Source: an uncultured Prevotellaceae bacterium
Lineage (GTDB): Bacteria > Bacteroidota > Bacteroidia > Bacteroidales > Bacteroidaceae
Assembly: GCA_900315565.1 (NCBI GenBank)
Contig: OMZS01000002.1
Span: 161,767-225,766, forward strand
Direction of reading: 5' to 3'
Length of the DNA: 64,000 nt
Part shown: piece after piece, positions 28,302 to 37,016 of the stretch
Layout: every line of letters starts with the position of its first letter
How positions within the stretch are numbered: the first letter of the stretch is position 1
The notes under the pieces: generated by a model
Databases searched by the model: none
Told to the model about the DNA's origin: nothing
Seen by the model: only the letters and a program-made list of their open reading frames with translations
Translations under genes and position numbers: made by a program

Positions 28302-28614
28302 TCTTGTATTCCTCCTTTAGTTTTATTGCTTTGTCAATTTCACGTTTTGGTGCTTTTTGCGTTTTCTTTGTATAACAGTTAAACAAAACCACTATGGTAT
28401 TGCCATCGTAAATGAAAAACAAACGGAACTCTTTGTTTCCATAAGTAACACGAAACTCGTAAACTCCATCACGAATATAGTTGATGTAGTGTCGGGGAAT
28501 CCTGTCCTCGGTTTCTAATAGCAACAAAGCGCGTCTGATTTTGTCACGTTCCGGCTGTGAGAGCTTTTCCATAAACTCTCGATAGTAGTTCTTATATGCA
28601 ATGATTTTTCTCAT
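28288..28614 (-). CDS. RelE/Gp49-like toxin (HigB-like)
   Basis: A 108-residue basic protein of the phage-derived Gp49-like/RelE fold. It shows the typical core DGVYEFRVTYGNKEFRLFFI followed by YDGNTIVVLFNCYTKKTQKA and a C-terminal Lys-rich helix (EIDKAIKLKEEYKNE). Members cut mRNA on the ribosome. I start it at MRKIIAYKNY (28614), because the predicted transcription start falls almost on that codon. The toxin precedes and overlaps the antitoxin. Confidence 0.85.
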   Translation of the reverse strand: MRKIIAYKNYYREFMEKLSQPERDKIRRALLLLETEDRIPRHYINYIRDGVYEFRVTYGNKEFRLFFIYDGNTIVVLFNCYTKKTQKAPKREIDKAIKLKEEYKNERK

Positions 28615-28620
28615 TGGTCG

Positions 28621-28653
28621 CAAAATTACGAAAAGTTATACAACTATACAACC
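28621..28653 (-). promoter_or_regulatory. Promoter and likely operator of toxin-antitoxin pair
   Basis: On the minus strand TAATTTTG (28621-28628) is preceded, 20 bases upstream, by a TTG (28649). Between them is a direct repeat, TATACAAC twice (28637-28652 on the plus strand). The antitoxin probably binds here. Transcription would start at or next to the toxin ATG, giving a leaderless message. Confidence 0.6.
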
Positions 28654-28708
28654 TTTTTGTTGTTTTTTTTGTGATAGATATTGAAAGAATAGCTGTTTTA
28701 TGATTACT

Positions 28709-29842
28709 TCACACGTACATCAGGTCGCTCATGATGCCGTCGCTGAGGAAAAGGCCGTCGCGGGTGAGGCGCAGGCGGTCAGCGTCGAGGGCGAGCAAAT
28801 GGCTGTCGAGGTGGGGCTGGGCGGCGGCGAGCAGATGCTGGCGGTAGGCGGGGCCGAAGCGGCGGGTGACGTCGTCGATGCTGAGACCTTGGCTGGTGCG
28901 CAGGGAGGTCATGACGAGGTCGTCGAAACGGTCGGAGATGGTGAGCACTTCGCGCTCCTCCAGAGGGCGTTGGCCTTGCTCTATGGTCTCGATGTAACGT
29001 TTCACATCGCTGACGTTCCACGAGCGGGTGTCCACGTCGTAGCTGTGAGCGGCGGCACCAAAGCCCATGTAGGGTGTCCCCTGCCAGTAGCTGCTGTTGT
29101 GGCGGCTGTGGTAGCCAGGCCTTGCAAAATTGCTGATTTCGTAGTGCTCGTAGCCGGCAGACTGGAGGCTGTCGATGAGCTGGTGGTACATGGCAAGCGA
29201 TAGTTGGTCGCTGATGGGGGCAAAACGTGGGTCGCTCTGGCTGCGACGGTGGAGAGGGGTGCCTTCCTCGTAGGTAAGGGCATAGGCAGACAGGTGCTCG
29301 GGACGGAGACTGAGCGCGTGGCTGATGTCGTCGGCCCACTGCTGCAGACTCTGGCCTGGGAATCCGAACATCAGGTCGATGCTGATGTTGCCGATTCCGA
29401 CGGCGCGCAGGTGCTGCATGGCTTCGTCAACCTGACGGGCGTTGTGGCGGCGGCCGAGCAGCCGTAGGCGTTGGTCGTCGAAGGTCTGAGCGCCCATGCT
29501 CACGCGGTTGACGGGCAGCGGGGCGAGCATGTCGGCATATTGGGACGTGACGTCGTCGGGGTTACACTCGATGGTGACTTCGGCATCGGGCTTCACCTTA
29601 TATATATTATAAAGGTGGGCGAAGATTTGTTGCAGTTGCTTGCCGCTGAGCATCGACGGTGTGCCTCCGCCCAGGTAGATGGTTTCTGTTTGCTGGGTGT
29701 GCAGCTCGTGGGCACGCAGCTGCATTTCGCGGCATAGGGCGTCAACGTAGCGCTGGCGCAGCTCCAGGAGCGTTGACGAGTAGAACCCGCAGTAAATGCA
29801 GCGACTTTTGCAGAAAGGTATGTGGATGTAAATGCCGGCCAT
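28709..29842 (-). CDS. hemW: Radical SAM protein HemW
   Basis: A HemN-like radical SAM protein that in studied bacteria handles heme rather than oxidising coproporphyrinogen. The [4Fe-4S]/SAM motif C-x3-C-x2-C is in YIHIPFCKSRCIYCGFYS. GGGTPS, EVTIECNPDDVT, GAQTFDD and DLMFGFPGQSLQQW follow in the normal order, and a HemN C-terminal domain ends the protein. The last motif cysteine is followed by GF; coproporphyrinogen oxidases have extra N-terminal residues that are missing here. I start at MAGIYIHIPF (29842), the usual position; the ORF runs 23 codons further upstream. 377 residues. Confidence 0.93.
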   Translation of the reverse strand: MAGIYIHIPFCKSRCIYCGFYSSTLLELRQRYVDALCREMQLRAHELHTQQTETIYLGGGTPSMLSGKQLQQIFAHLYNIYKVKPDAEVTIECNPDDVTSQYADMLAPLPVNRVSMGAQTFDDQRLRLLGRRHNARQVDEAMQHLRAVGIGNISIDLMFGFPGQSLQQWADDISHALSLRPEHLSAYALTYEEGTPLHRRSQSDPRFAPISDQLSLAMYHQLIDSLQSAGYEHYEISNFARPGYHSRHNSSYWQGTPYMGFGAAAHSYDVDTRSWNVSDVKRYIETIEQGQRPLEEREVLTISDRFDDLVMTSLRTSQGLSIDDVTRRFGPAYRQHLLAAAQPHLDSHLLALDADRLRLTRDGLFLSDGIMSDLMYV

Positions 29843-29954
29843 GAGAAAAGATGTAAACGGTGTGTGAAAAAATGAAAGAAGAACGAATGAAAAATCGTAA
29901 TATCGGCACAAAAATACTAATATATTTAAAAATAAAGTGAGTTTTCAAAAAAAA

Positions 29955-29987
29955 TTTTGGCCAATTGTGAAAATATCTGTACCTTAG
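29955..29987 (+). promoter_or_regulatory. Promoter of EF-G paralog
   Basis: TTTTG at 29955 and TACCTTAG at 29980 (one mismatch to TAnnTTTG) are about 20 bases apart. They lie upstream of the ATG at 30026. Confidence 0.55.
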
Positions 29988-30025
29988 ACCCCAATTATGA
30001 ATTAACACCTAAATCTATTAAAGAT

Positions 30026-32185
30026 ATGAGAGTATATCAGACAAACGAAATCAAAAACATTGCACTGCTTGGCAGTGCGGGTAGCGGCAAGACCACTCTT
30101 GCCGAAAGTATGCTTTTCGAAGCAGGTATCATTAAGCGCCGCGGATCGGTGGAGCAGAAGAACACTGTGAGCGACTATTTCCCTGTTGAGCAAGAGTACG
30201 GTTACTCGGTGTTTTCTACCGTTTTCCACGTGGAATGGAACAACAAAAAGCTGAACATCATCGACTGCCCGGGCTCTGACGACTTCGTGGGAGGTGCCAT
30301 CACCGCTCTTAACGTGACCGACCAGGCCGTTATCTTGGTGAACGGCCAGTATGGCCCCGAGGTTGGCACACAGAACGCTTTCCGTTATACCGAAAAACTG
30401 CAGAAACCTGTTATTTTCCTTGTCAACCAGCTCGACCGTGAGCACTGCGACTTCGACGCTCTGCTGTCTAACATGAAAGAGATTTACGGCGACAAGTGCG
30501 TGCCTGTGCAGTATCCCATTGAGACGGGTGCCGGCTTCAACGCTGTCATCGACGTGCTGCTCATGAAGAAATATTCGTGGAAGCCCGAGGGTGGTGCTCC
30601 CATCATCGAGGATATTCCCGCCGACCAGATGGACAAGGCCGAAGAGCTTCATGCCGCTCTCGTTGAGGCTGCCGCTGCCAACGACGACGGACTGATGGAG
30701 AAATTCTTCGAGGAGGAGAGCCTCACCGAGGACGAGATGCGCGAAGGTATCCGCAAGGGTCTGGTTACCCGCAGCATCTATCCTGTGTTCTGCGTTTGCG
30801 CAGGCCGCGACATGGGTGTGCGCCGTCTGATGGAGTTCCTGGGCAACGTGGTGCCCTTCGTCAGCGAAATGCCGAAGGTTCACAACACCCGTGGCGAGGA
30901 AATCAATCCCGACTCGGCTGGTCCCACCTCGCTCTACTTCTTCAAGACGGGCATGGAGCCGCACATTGGCGAAGTGAGCTACTTCAAGGTGATGAGCGGA
31001 AGCGTGAAGCCCGGCGACGACCTGACCAATGCCGACCGTGGCTCAAAGGAGCGCATCGGTACTATTTACGCCTGTGCAGGTGCCAACCGTATTGCTGTTG
31101 ACCAGCTCAACGCCGGCGACATTGGCTGCACCGTGAAACTGAAAGACGTGAAGACGGGCAACACCCTCAATGGCAAAGACTGCGACTGGCGCTTTGACTT
31201 TATCAAGTATCCCAACTCGAAGTACTCGCGTGCCGTGAAGGCTGTGAACGAAAGCGACACTGAGAAGATGATGGCCGCCCTGACCAAGATGCGTCAGGAA
31301 GACCCCACATGGGTAGTTGAGCAGTCGAAAGAGCTGAAGCAAATCATTGTTCACGGACAAGGCGAGTTCCACCTGCGTACTCTGAAGTGGCGCATGGAGA
31401 ACAACGAGAAGATACAGATACAATATCTGGAGCCGAAGATTCCATACCGCGAGACCATTACCAAGGCTGCACGTGCCGACTATCGCCACAAGAAACAGTC
31501 GGGTGGTGCCGGACAGTTTGGTGAGGTTCATCTCATTGTGGAGCCCTACGCCGACGGTATGCCCGATCCCACACTGTTTAAGTTTGGTGGTCAGGAGTTC
31601 CGCATGAACATCAAGGGCAAGGAAGAAATCGAGATGGAGTGGGGCGGCAAGCTCGTGTTCATCAACTCAGTGGTTGGTGGAGCCATCGATACCCGTTTCA
31701 TGCCTGCCATTCTCAAGGGTGTGCTCGAGCGCATGGAGAGCGGCCCGCTGACAGGTTCATACGCCCGCGACGTTCGCGTGATTGTCTATGACGGTAAGAT
31801 GCACCCCGTGGACAGCAACGAGCTCTCGTTCATGCTGGCTGCCCGCAATGCTTTCAGTGCAGCCTTCAAAGAGGCCGGACCAAAGATTCTGGAGCCTATT
31901 TACGACCTCGAAGTGCTTGTTCCGGCCGACTACATGGGCGACGTGATGAGCGACTTGCAAGGCCGTCGCGCCCTCATCATGGGCATGGACAGCGAAGCCG
32001 GCTATCAGAAACTCTCGGCCAAGATACCTCTCAAGGAACTGAGCAACTACAGCATCTCGCTGAGCTCTCTCACTGGTGGCCGCGCATCGTTCACCACCAA
32101 GTTCTCGAGCTACGAGCTTGTTCCGAACGACATCCAGCAGCAGCTCATCAAAGAGCATGAGGCTGAGCTTGCCGAGGAGGATTAA
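30026..32185 (+). CDS. EF-G2, elongation factor G paralog lacking the catalytic histidine
   Basis: A 719-residue translocase-like protein with all five EF-G domains. The P-loop GSAGSGKTTL is kept. The switch I sequence RGITI is replaced by YGYSV. The switch II motif DTPGHVDF is DCPGSDDF, so the histidine that activates water for GTP hydrolysis is Ser84; NKMD is NQLD. These are the features of Bacteroides EF-G2, reported to support translation without GTPase activity and to matter during carbon starvation and gut colonisation. The start at MRVYQTNEIKNI fits the promoter; 23 upstream codons are untypical. It is divergent from hemW, not beside rpsL/rpsG. Confidence 0.92.
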   Translation: MRVYQTNEIKNIALLGSAGSGKTTLAESMLFEAGIIKRRGSVEQKNTVSDYFPVEQEYGYSVFSTVFHVEWNNKKLNIIDCPGSDDFVGGAITALNVTDQAVILVNGQYGPEVGTQNAFRYTEKLQKPVIFLVNQLDREHCDFDALLSNMKEIYGDKCVPVQYPIETGAGFNAVIDVLLMKKYSWKPEGGAPIIEDIPADQMDKAEELHAALVEAAAANDDGLMEKFFEEESLTEDEMREGIRKGLVTRSIYPVFCVCAGRDMGVRRLMEFLGNVVPFVSEMPKVHNTRGEEINPDSAGPTSLYFFKTGMEPHIGEVSYFKVMSGSVKPGDDLTNADRGSKERIGTIYACAGANRIAVDQLNAGDIGCTVKLKDVKTGNTLNGKDCDWRFDFIKYPNSKYSRAVKAVNESDTEKMMAALTKMRQEDPTWVVEQSKELKQIIVHGQGEFHLRTLKWRMENNEKIQIQYLEPKIPYRETITKAARADYRHKKQSGGAGQFGEVHLIVEPYADGMPDPTLFKFGGQEFRMNIKGKEEIEMEWGGKLVFINSVVGGAIDTRFMPAILKGVLERMESGPLTGSYARDVRVIVYDGKMHPVDSNELSFMLAARNAFSAAFKEAGPKILEPIYDLEVLVPADYMGDVMSDLQGRRALIMGMDSEAGYQKLSAKIPLKELSNYSISLSSLTGGRASFTTKFSSYELVPNDIQQQLIKEHEAELAEED

Positions 32186-32205
32186 AAAAAGGAAATGCTA
32201 CAGTA

Positions 32206-32281
32206 GGGCCGACGAGCCGTCGGCCCGTTTTCCAGACTTACTGTTTCAGGCGAAGCCATGTTGCGCATGCAACGTGGCTTC
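32206..32281 (+). terminator. Two hairpins after EF-G2
   Basis: GGGCCGAC/GTCGGCCC followed by GTTTTCC is a good terminator. A second stem, GAAGCCATGTTGC/GCAACGTGGCTTC, follows at 32252-32281. Confidence 0.8.
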
Positions 32282-32379
32282 GTTGTTGTTTGGCGTATTA
32301 TTTTAGTTGATAATTATTAATTAAAAACAAATTATTCGGTTAATTGAATTAAAATTAACTGAAATAATTAACAAAAACC

Positions 32380-32410
32380 TTGTTCTTTCTTCAGGAAAGC
32401 ATTACTTTTG
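32380..32410 (+). promoter_or_regulatory. Promoter of rprX, predicting a leaderless message
   Basis: TTG (32380) and TACTTTTG (32403-32410) are 20 bases apart. The -7 box ends only 7 bases before the ATG at 32418, so transcription should start at or next to the start codon. Confidence 0.7.
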
Positions 32411-32417
32411 CACCGTT

Positions 32418-33974
32418 ATGAAGAAAAGAACGATTTGGATCATAGCCATTGTGATGGGCTTCTCGTTTCTCGCATTGCTCGGTTTGCAGCTGAGCTATAT
32501 AGAGGAAATGGTGAAGATGAAGAAAGAACAGTTCGACGAAAGCGTTTACCGTTCTCTTTATCAGGCCAGCCGCAACTTGGAGCTGAACGAAACGCAGCGC
32601 TATCTGGAAAAAAACATCAACGAAACCGAGCGCCGTGCCTTTCGTGAGGATTCGGTCAGCAGCGACCTCAATGGTAGCGTGCAGCACTCCCACCAGTATT
32701 CTGTGGCTGGCAAAGACGGCACCATCTACTCGTCGTTCGAACTCAAGACCATCACCACACGGCCGGCTTCTATTCCCAAGGCCATGATTCTGCGCTCAGA
32801 CAAGAACTCTATTTCCGAAGCCTCGAAATCGATGCAGGAAATTGTGAAAAACCGATACCTCTATCAGAGAGCGCTACTCGACGAGGTGGTTTACACCATT
32901 CTTTATACCGCATCGGAAAAGCCTCTGAAAGAACGCATTAACTTCAAGTTGTTCGACCTCAACCTAAAGAAGGAACTGATGAACAATGGCATCAACATCA
33001 GATACCATTTCCGCATTACTACTCAGGACGGCCGCGAGGTGTATCGCTGTCCCGACTATTCGGAAGAAGGAGAGGAATACACCTACGCCCAAGAGCTGTT
33101 TGGCCACGACCCGTCGAACAAGAAAGGAGTGGTGAAAATTCATTTCCCCGAAATGAACAGTTACATCTTCTCGAACATCCGCTTCATGATTCCTAGCGTA
33201 GTGTTCACCATTGTGCTGCTCATTACCTTTATCTTTACCATCGTCACCATCTTCCGTCAGAAGCGCTACACGGAAATCAAAAACGACTTCATCAACAATA
33301 TGACCCACGAGCTGAAGACCCCGATAGCAAGCATCTCGTTGGCCGCACAGATGATGAACGACGAGAGCGTGACCAAGAGCCCCGCCATGACCAAGCATCT
33401 GGGAACAGTCATCAACGATGAGTCGAAACGACTACGCTTCCTCGTGGAGAAAGTGCTACAGATGTCGATGTTCGACCGCAACACGGCCTCGTTCAAAAAG
33501 AAAGAACTCGACCTGAACGAAATGCTCGAAAGCATTGCCAGCACGTTCTCGCTGCGCGTAGAACATACGGGCGGTAAAATCTACACAGAGATTGAGGCCA
33601 TCGACTCGGGCATCTACGTAGATGAAGTCCACTTCCAGAATGCCATTACCAATCTGATGGACAATGCGGTGAAATACAAAAAGCCCGACCAGCCGTTGGA
33701 TATTTATATCAAGACTTGGAATGCCAATGACCGTCTGTTCTTCTCCATTCGCGATACAGGACAAGGTATCAAGAAAGAGAACGTGAAGAAAATATTCGAC
33801 AAGTTCTATCGTGTTCACACCGGCAACCGCCACGACGCGAAAGGATTTGGACTCGGGCTGGCCTATGTGAAGAAGATAGTCGATCTGCACGACGGCGAAA
33901 TAAAAGTGGAAAGCGACTACGGAAAGGGTACTAAGTTTACCGTTTCGTTGCCCGTTATGACTGCCGAAGATTAA
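32418..33974 (+). CDS. rprX: Sensor histidine kinase RprX
   Basis: An inner-membrane kinase of 518 residues with two transmembrane helices: residues 5-24 (WIIAIVMGFSFLALLGLQLS) and about 255-280. A sensor region of roughly 230 residues lies between them. The phospho-acceptor is His297 in NNMTHELKTPIASISLAAQM. The ATPase domain has NLMDNAVKYK, DTGQGIKKENVKKIFDKFYR and GFGLGLAYVKKIV. Length and the partner at 34277 match RprX/RprY of Bacteroides, a system whose regulator is thought to influence many metabolic genes. The signal sensed is not evident. Confidence 0.9.
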   Translation: MKKRTIWIIAIVMGFSFLALLGLQLSYIEEMVKMKKEQFDESVYRSLYQASRNLELNETQRYLEKNINETERRAFREDSVSSDLNGSVQHSHQYSVAGKDGTIYSSFELKTITTRPASIPKAMILRSDKNSISEASKSMQEIVKNRYLYQRALLDEVVYTILYTASEKPLKERINFKLFDLNLKKELMNNGINIRYHFRITTQDGREVYRCPDYSEEGEEYTYAQELFGHDPSNKKGVVKIHFPEMNSYIFSNIRFMIPSVVFTIVLLITFIFTIVTIFRQKRYTEIKNDFINNMTHELKTPIASISLAAQMMNDESVTKSPAMTKHLGTVINDESKRLRFLVEKVLQMSMFDRNTASFKKKELDLNEMLESIASTFSLRVEHTGGKIYTEIEAIDSGIYVDEVHFQNAITNLMDNAVKYKKPDQPLDIYIKTWNANDRLFFSIRDTGQGIKKENVKKIFDKFYRVHTGNRHDAKGFGLGLAYVKKIVDLHDGEIKVESDYGKGTKFTVSLPVMTAED

Positions 33975-34007
33975 GAACTGTGCGTCGTTACACTTGCAGG
34001 GAGTAAA

Positions 34008-34160
34008 TAGGAGTCAGTGGTAGTTAACGAGCCTGGCTCGTGAAGTTTGCGGACAATAGTTAGCGCCAACGTCAAAACAGCTAATGTCAGTTGACTCCAA
34101 AGGTAGAAGACCTTTTAACTTCCAATAACTACAGATAACTCCTAACATGCGAAAGTTGAA
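34008..34160. repeat. ~155-bp repeat element, copy 1
   Basis: The reverse complement (CAACTTTCGCATGTTAGGAG, then TTATCTGTAGTTATTGGAAG) matches 42578-42745 closely over the whole length. It contains its own hairpin AACGAGCC/GGCTCGT. It fills the 300-base gap between rprX and rprY; no gene is seen there. Confidence 0.85.
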
Positions 34161-34276
34161 TAAGAAAACAAATAAAAATAGTATTAACCACAAGCCTGTC
34201 AACAAAACTCCCACCAGCAGACAGGCCTTCTCTGCCCAAGCGTAATTGCTGCAGCGAAGCGGGAGAACTGACAATT

Positions 34277-34975
34277 ATGGATGACAAACTGAAAATTTTG
34301 TTGTGCGAAGACGATGAGAATCTGGGCATGCTGCTCCGCGAGTATCTGCAGGCCAAGGGTTATGTGGCTGAGTTGTGCCCCGATGGCGAGGCCGGTTATA
34401 AGGCTTTCCTCAAGAGTAAGTTCGACATCTGCGTGCTCGACGTGATGATGCCTAAGAAAGACGGTTTCACGCTGGCTCAGGAAATCCGCCAGGCCAATGC
34501 CGAAATGCCCATTATCTTCCTCACCGCCAAGACACTGAAGGAGGATATTCTGGAAGGATTCAAGATTGGAGCCGACGACTACATCACGAAACCTTTCTCC
34601 ATGGAAGAGCTGGTGCTCCGTATTGAGGCCATTCTGCGCCGTGTGCGTGGCAAGAAAAACAAGGAAAGCTCGGTTTATCAGATAGGCCGCTTCACCTTCG
34701 ACACCCAGAAGCAGCTGCTCACCATCGGCGAAAAGCAAACCAAGCTCACCACCAAGGAAAACGAGCTGCTGGCCCTGCTCTGCAGTCACGCCAACGAGAT
34801 TCTGCAGCGCGACTTCGCACTGAAGACCATCTGGATTGACGACAACTACTTCAATGCGCGCTCCATGGACGTTTATATCACCAAGCTGCGCAAGCACCTG
34901 AAGGACGACGACCAGATTGAAATCATCAACATCCACGGCAAGGGTTACAAACTCATTACCCCCGAGGTGGATTAA
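34277..34975 (+). CDS. rprY: Response regulator RprY (OmpR/PhoB family)
   Basis: A 232-residue regulator with a receiver domain (residues 5-120; acidic pocket CEDDE, phospho-acceptor Asp55 in CVLDVMMPKKDGF, Lys in DYITKPFSMEEL). A winged-helix DNA-binding domain follows (YQIGRFTFDTQKQLL, IWIDDNYFNARSMDVYITKL, HGKGYKLITPE). The sequence fits what I know of Bacteroides RprY closely. It follows rprX but is split from it by a repeat element, so an internal promoter or reduced co-transcription is possible. Confidence 0.95.
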   Translation: MDDKLKILLCEDDENLGMLLREYLQAKGYVAELCPDGEAGYKAFLKSKFDICVLDVMMPKKDGFTLAQEIRQANAEMPIIFLTAKTLKEDILEGFKIGADDYITKPFSMEELVLRIEAILRRVRGKKNKESSVYQIGRFTFDTQKQLLTIGEKQTKLTTKENELLALLCSHANEILQRDFALKTIWIDDNYFNARSMDVYITKLRKHLKDDDQIEIINIHGKGYKLITPEVD

Positions 34976-34981
34976 GGCGAA

Positions 34982-35179
34982 ATGAGAAAACAAACCTTTC
35001 TCAAACGACATCTACAAAGCATAGGATGGGCGCTGGTCACCACTGGCGCCATTCTTTTGCTGGTGGCGTGGCTTACAGGCCTCACCACCATTAATGCTGT
35101 GCTGCTCGCGGGCCTGTTGCTCATCGTTTTGGGTGTTTTCCTTTGCGTGAAAGCAATAAAAAACGCAAGCAATTATTAA
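34982..35179 (+). CDS. Small two-helix membrane protein
   Basis: A 65-residue protein starting seven bases after rprY, so very probably in the same transcript. It has a basic N-terminus (MRKQTFLKRHLQS) and two hydrophobic helices (IGWALVTTGAILLLVAWLTG and AVLLAGLLLIVLGVFLCV). It is followed by a terminator. I do not recognise a named family; small membrane proteins next to two-component systems sometimes modulate the kinase, but nothing here proves that. Confidence 0.7.
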   Translation: MRKQTFLKRHLQSIGWALVTTGAILLLVAWLTGLTTINAVLLAGLLLIVLGVFLCVKAIKNASNY

Positions 35180-35189
35180 AAACAGTTAA

Positions 35190-35216
35190 CGCCGGGAACA
35201 ATTCCCGGCGCTTTTT
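35190..35216 (+). terminator. Rho-independent terminator after rprY operon
   Basis: GCCGGGAA/TTCCCGGC with a three-base loop, followed by GCTTTTTTC. Confidence 0.92.
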
Positions 35217-35239
35217 TCTCGATTCTTATAAAATAGTAG

Positions 35240-35247
35240 TACCTTTG
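35240..35247 (+). promoter_or_regulatory. Promoter -7 box for rpsF operon
   Basis: TACCTTTG, 50 bases before the rpsF ATG; the downstream CACCCGCTT repeats the word found after the infC -7 box. Confidence 0.7.
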
Positions 35248-35296
35248 CACCCGCTTTTAAAGCAACAAGTATTTATTAATCAATTTTTTAACACAA

Positions 35297-35641
35297 ATGA
35301 ATCAATACGAAACCGTTTTCATTTTGACTCCCGTTTTGTCTGATGAACAGATGAAGGAAACGGTCGCTAAGTTCACAAAGCTGCTCACCGACAATGGTGC
35401 AGAGATTCTGAATGAAGAGACCTGGGGACTGAAGAAGATGGCTTATGCTATTCAGAAGAAATCTACAGGTTTCTACTGCCTGGTAGAGTTCAAAGCAGAG
35501 CCTACTGTAATCAAAAAGCTCGAAACTGGCTATCGCCGTGACGAGAAAGTAATCCGTTACATGACTGTTAAACTTGACAAGTATGCAGCCGCTTACGCTG
35601 AGAAGCGCCGTGCAAAGCTTGGTAAAAAAGAGGAGGCTTAA
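35297..35641 (+). CDS. rpsF: 30S ribosomal protein S6
   Basis: A 114-residue small-subunit protein starting [20 protein letters not shown] with the bS6 core [20 protein letters not shown]. It binds 16S rRNA together with S18, encoded three bases downstream. In Bacteroidetes, S6, S18 and S21 are reported to help hide the anti-Shine-Dalgarno end of 16S rRNA. First gene of rpsF-rpsR-rplI. Confidence 0.97.
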   Translation: MNQYETVFILTPVLSDEQMKETVAKFTKLLTDNGAEILNEETWGLKKMAYAIQKKSTGFYCLVEFKAEPTVIKKLETGYRRDEKVIRYMTVKLDKYAAAYAEKRRAKLGKKEEA

Positions 35642-35644
35642 ACC

Positions 35645-35911
35645 ATGGCAGAGCAATCAGAAATCCGTTATCTCACAGCTCCTTCTATCGACACTAAGAA
35701 GAAGAAGTACTGCCGTTTCAAGAAGAGCGGTATCAAGTATATCGACTACAAGGATCCCGAGTTCCTCAAGAAGTTCCTCAACGAGCAGGGTAAGATTCTG
35801 CCCCGCCGCATCACCGGAACCTCTCTGAAGTATCAGCGCCGTGTGGCTCAGGCCATCAAGCGCGCCCGCCAGATTGGCTTGCTGCCTTACGTAACCGATT
35901 TGATGAAGTAA
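35645..35911 (+). CDS. rpsR: 30S ribosomal protein S18
   Basis: An 88-residue basic protein with the bS18 core [20 protein letters not shown] followed by [20 protein letters not shown]. It sits three bases after rpsF and 16 before rplI. The N-terminal extension before the core ([20 protein letters not shown]) is longer than in E. coli. Confidence 0.97.
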   Translation: MAEQSEIRYLTAPSIDTKKKKYCRFKKSGIKYIDYKDPEFLKKFLNEQGKILPRRITGTSLKYQRRVAQAIKRARQIGLLPYVTDLMK

Positions 35912-35927
35912 AAAAGGAGGACGCAAC

Positions 35928-36479
35928 ATGGAATTAATTCTGAAAGAAGACATTATCGGTCTGGGATATAAGAACGATATCGTGAACGTTAAGTCCGGTT
36001 ACGGACGCAATTACCTCATTCCTCAGGGAAAGGCTGTCATCGCTTCGGCTTCTGCCAAGAAAGTGCTCGCCGAGAACCTGCGTCAGCAGGCTCACAAGCT
36101 GGCCGCTCAGAAGGCTGCTGCTGAGGATAAGGCAAAGGCCTTCGAGGGCGTAGCTCTTGAGATTGCCGCCAAGGTGAGCTCTACGGGTCAGCTCTATGGT
36201 TCGGTTGGTGCCGCTGCCGTGGCTGCCGAACTGGCCAAGCTGGGCATTGAGGTTGACCGCAAAATCATCACCATGCGCGATGCCAAGCAGGTGGGTGACT
36301 ACGAGGCTACCGTACATTTCCACAAAGAGGTGGAGGTGAAGGTTCCCGTGAAGGTGGTTGCCGAGAACGCTGCTCCCGCAGCTGTTGAGGAAACTCCCGC
36401 CGAGGAAGCTCCCGCTCAGGAGGCTCCCGCCGTCGAAGAGGCTCCCGTTGCTGAAGAGGAAGAGGCCGCTGAGGCTTAA
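35928..36479 (+). CDS. rplI: 50S ribosomal protein L9 with long acidic tail
   Basis: The first 148 residues are a standard bL9: MELILKEDIIGLGYKNDIVN, KSGYGRNYLIPQGKAVIAS, a long helix and a C-terminal domain. The protein then continues to 183 residues with a tail of Ala, Glu and Pro (EEAPAQEAPAVEEAPVAEEE). Such a tail is absent from E. coli L9, and its DNA is a run of GAGGCTCCCGC-like repeats. Last gene of the operon. Confidence 0.96.
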   Translation: MELILKEDIIGLGYKNDIVNVKSGYGRNYLIPQGKAVIASASAKKVLAENLRQQAHKLAAQKAAAEDKAKAFEGVALEIAAKVSSTGQLYGSVGAAAVAAELAKLGIEVDRKIITMRDAKQVGDYEATVHFHKEVEVKVPVKVVAENAAPAAVEETPAEEAPAQEAPAVEEAPVAEEEEAAEA

Positions 36480-36689
36480 ACCAAGATTGAGGCAAGTTTT
36501 TGCACTGTAAAGCAGTTTATGATAAGAAGTGGGATGTGTCTATAAAAAGATGCATCCCCTTTTTTTGTCTCTTCTCCGAAGAAAGCCGCCAGGCTAATGA
36601 AAACTCCGGCAAGGCTCATTGCTTGAAACGAGTTAGCAATCAATAGTTTCAGCATCGTCAAGTCGTGAGTTATTTCCGTAATTCACGAC

Positions 36690-36860
36690 ATGGCAAAAAT
36701 ATCGTCGTGAGTTATTCTCAAATTTACTAGAGAATTTGAACGCAGTGTCGTGGGTTAAGGTTAAATTCTCTAGAGAATTTCATAATAACGTCGTGAGATA
36801 TTTTCGTAATTCACGACATGGCAAAAATATCGTCGTGAGATATTTCCAAATTTACTAGCT
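36690..36860. repeat. TCTAGAGAA-core repeats, several imperfect units
   Basis: GTCGTGAGTTATT, AATTTACTAGAGAATTTGAA and AAATTCTCTAGAGAATTTCA appear with CGTCGTGAGATATTTTCGTA in alternating order. Same family as 51875-52067 but more scrambled. The gap 36480-37181 holds no gene that I can support. Confidence 0.7.
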
Positions 36861-36885
36861 TGGATTATACACAATAAAAAAAGAT

Positions 36886-37016
36886 TTACGCTTCGCGCCT
36901 TTAAAAAAACAAGAAAAACCAAGAAAAACTAATAAAAACAGAAGTTTTAAAAATAAAAACCTGTTTTTCCTTGTTTGCTTTTGTTTTTATTTGTTTTTGA
37001 AAGGCGCGTAGCGTAG
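36886..37016. repeat. 131-bp hairpin element, copy 1
   Basis: TTACGCTTCGCGCCT at the left mirrors AGGCGCGTAGCGTAG at the right. The interior has AAGAAAAACCAAGAAAAACT and TTTTTCCTTGTTTGCTTTTG. A near-identical copy in the same orientation lies at 51706-51838. Confidence 0.88.
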
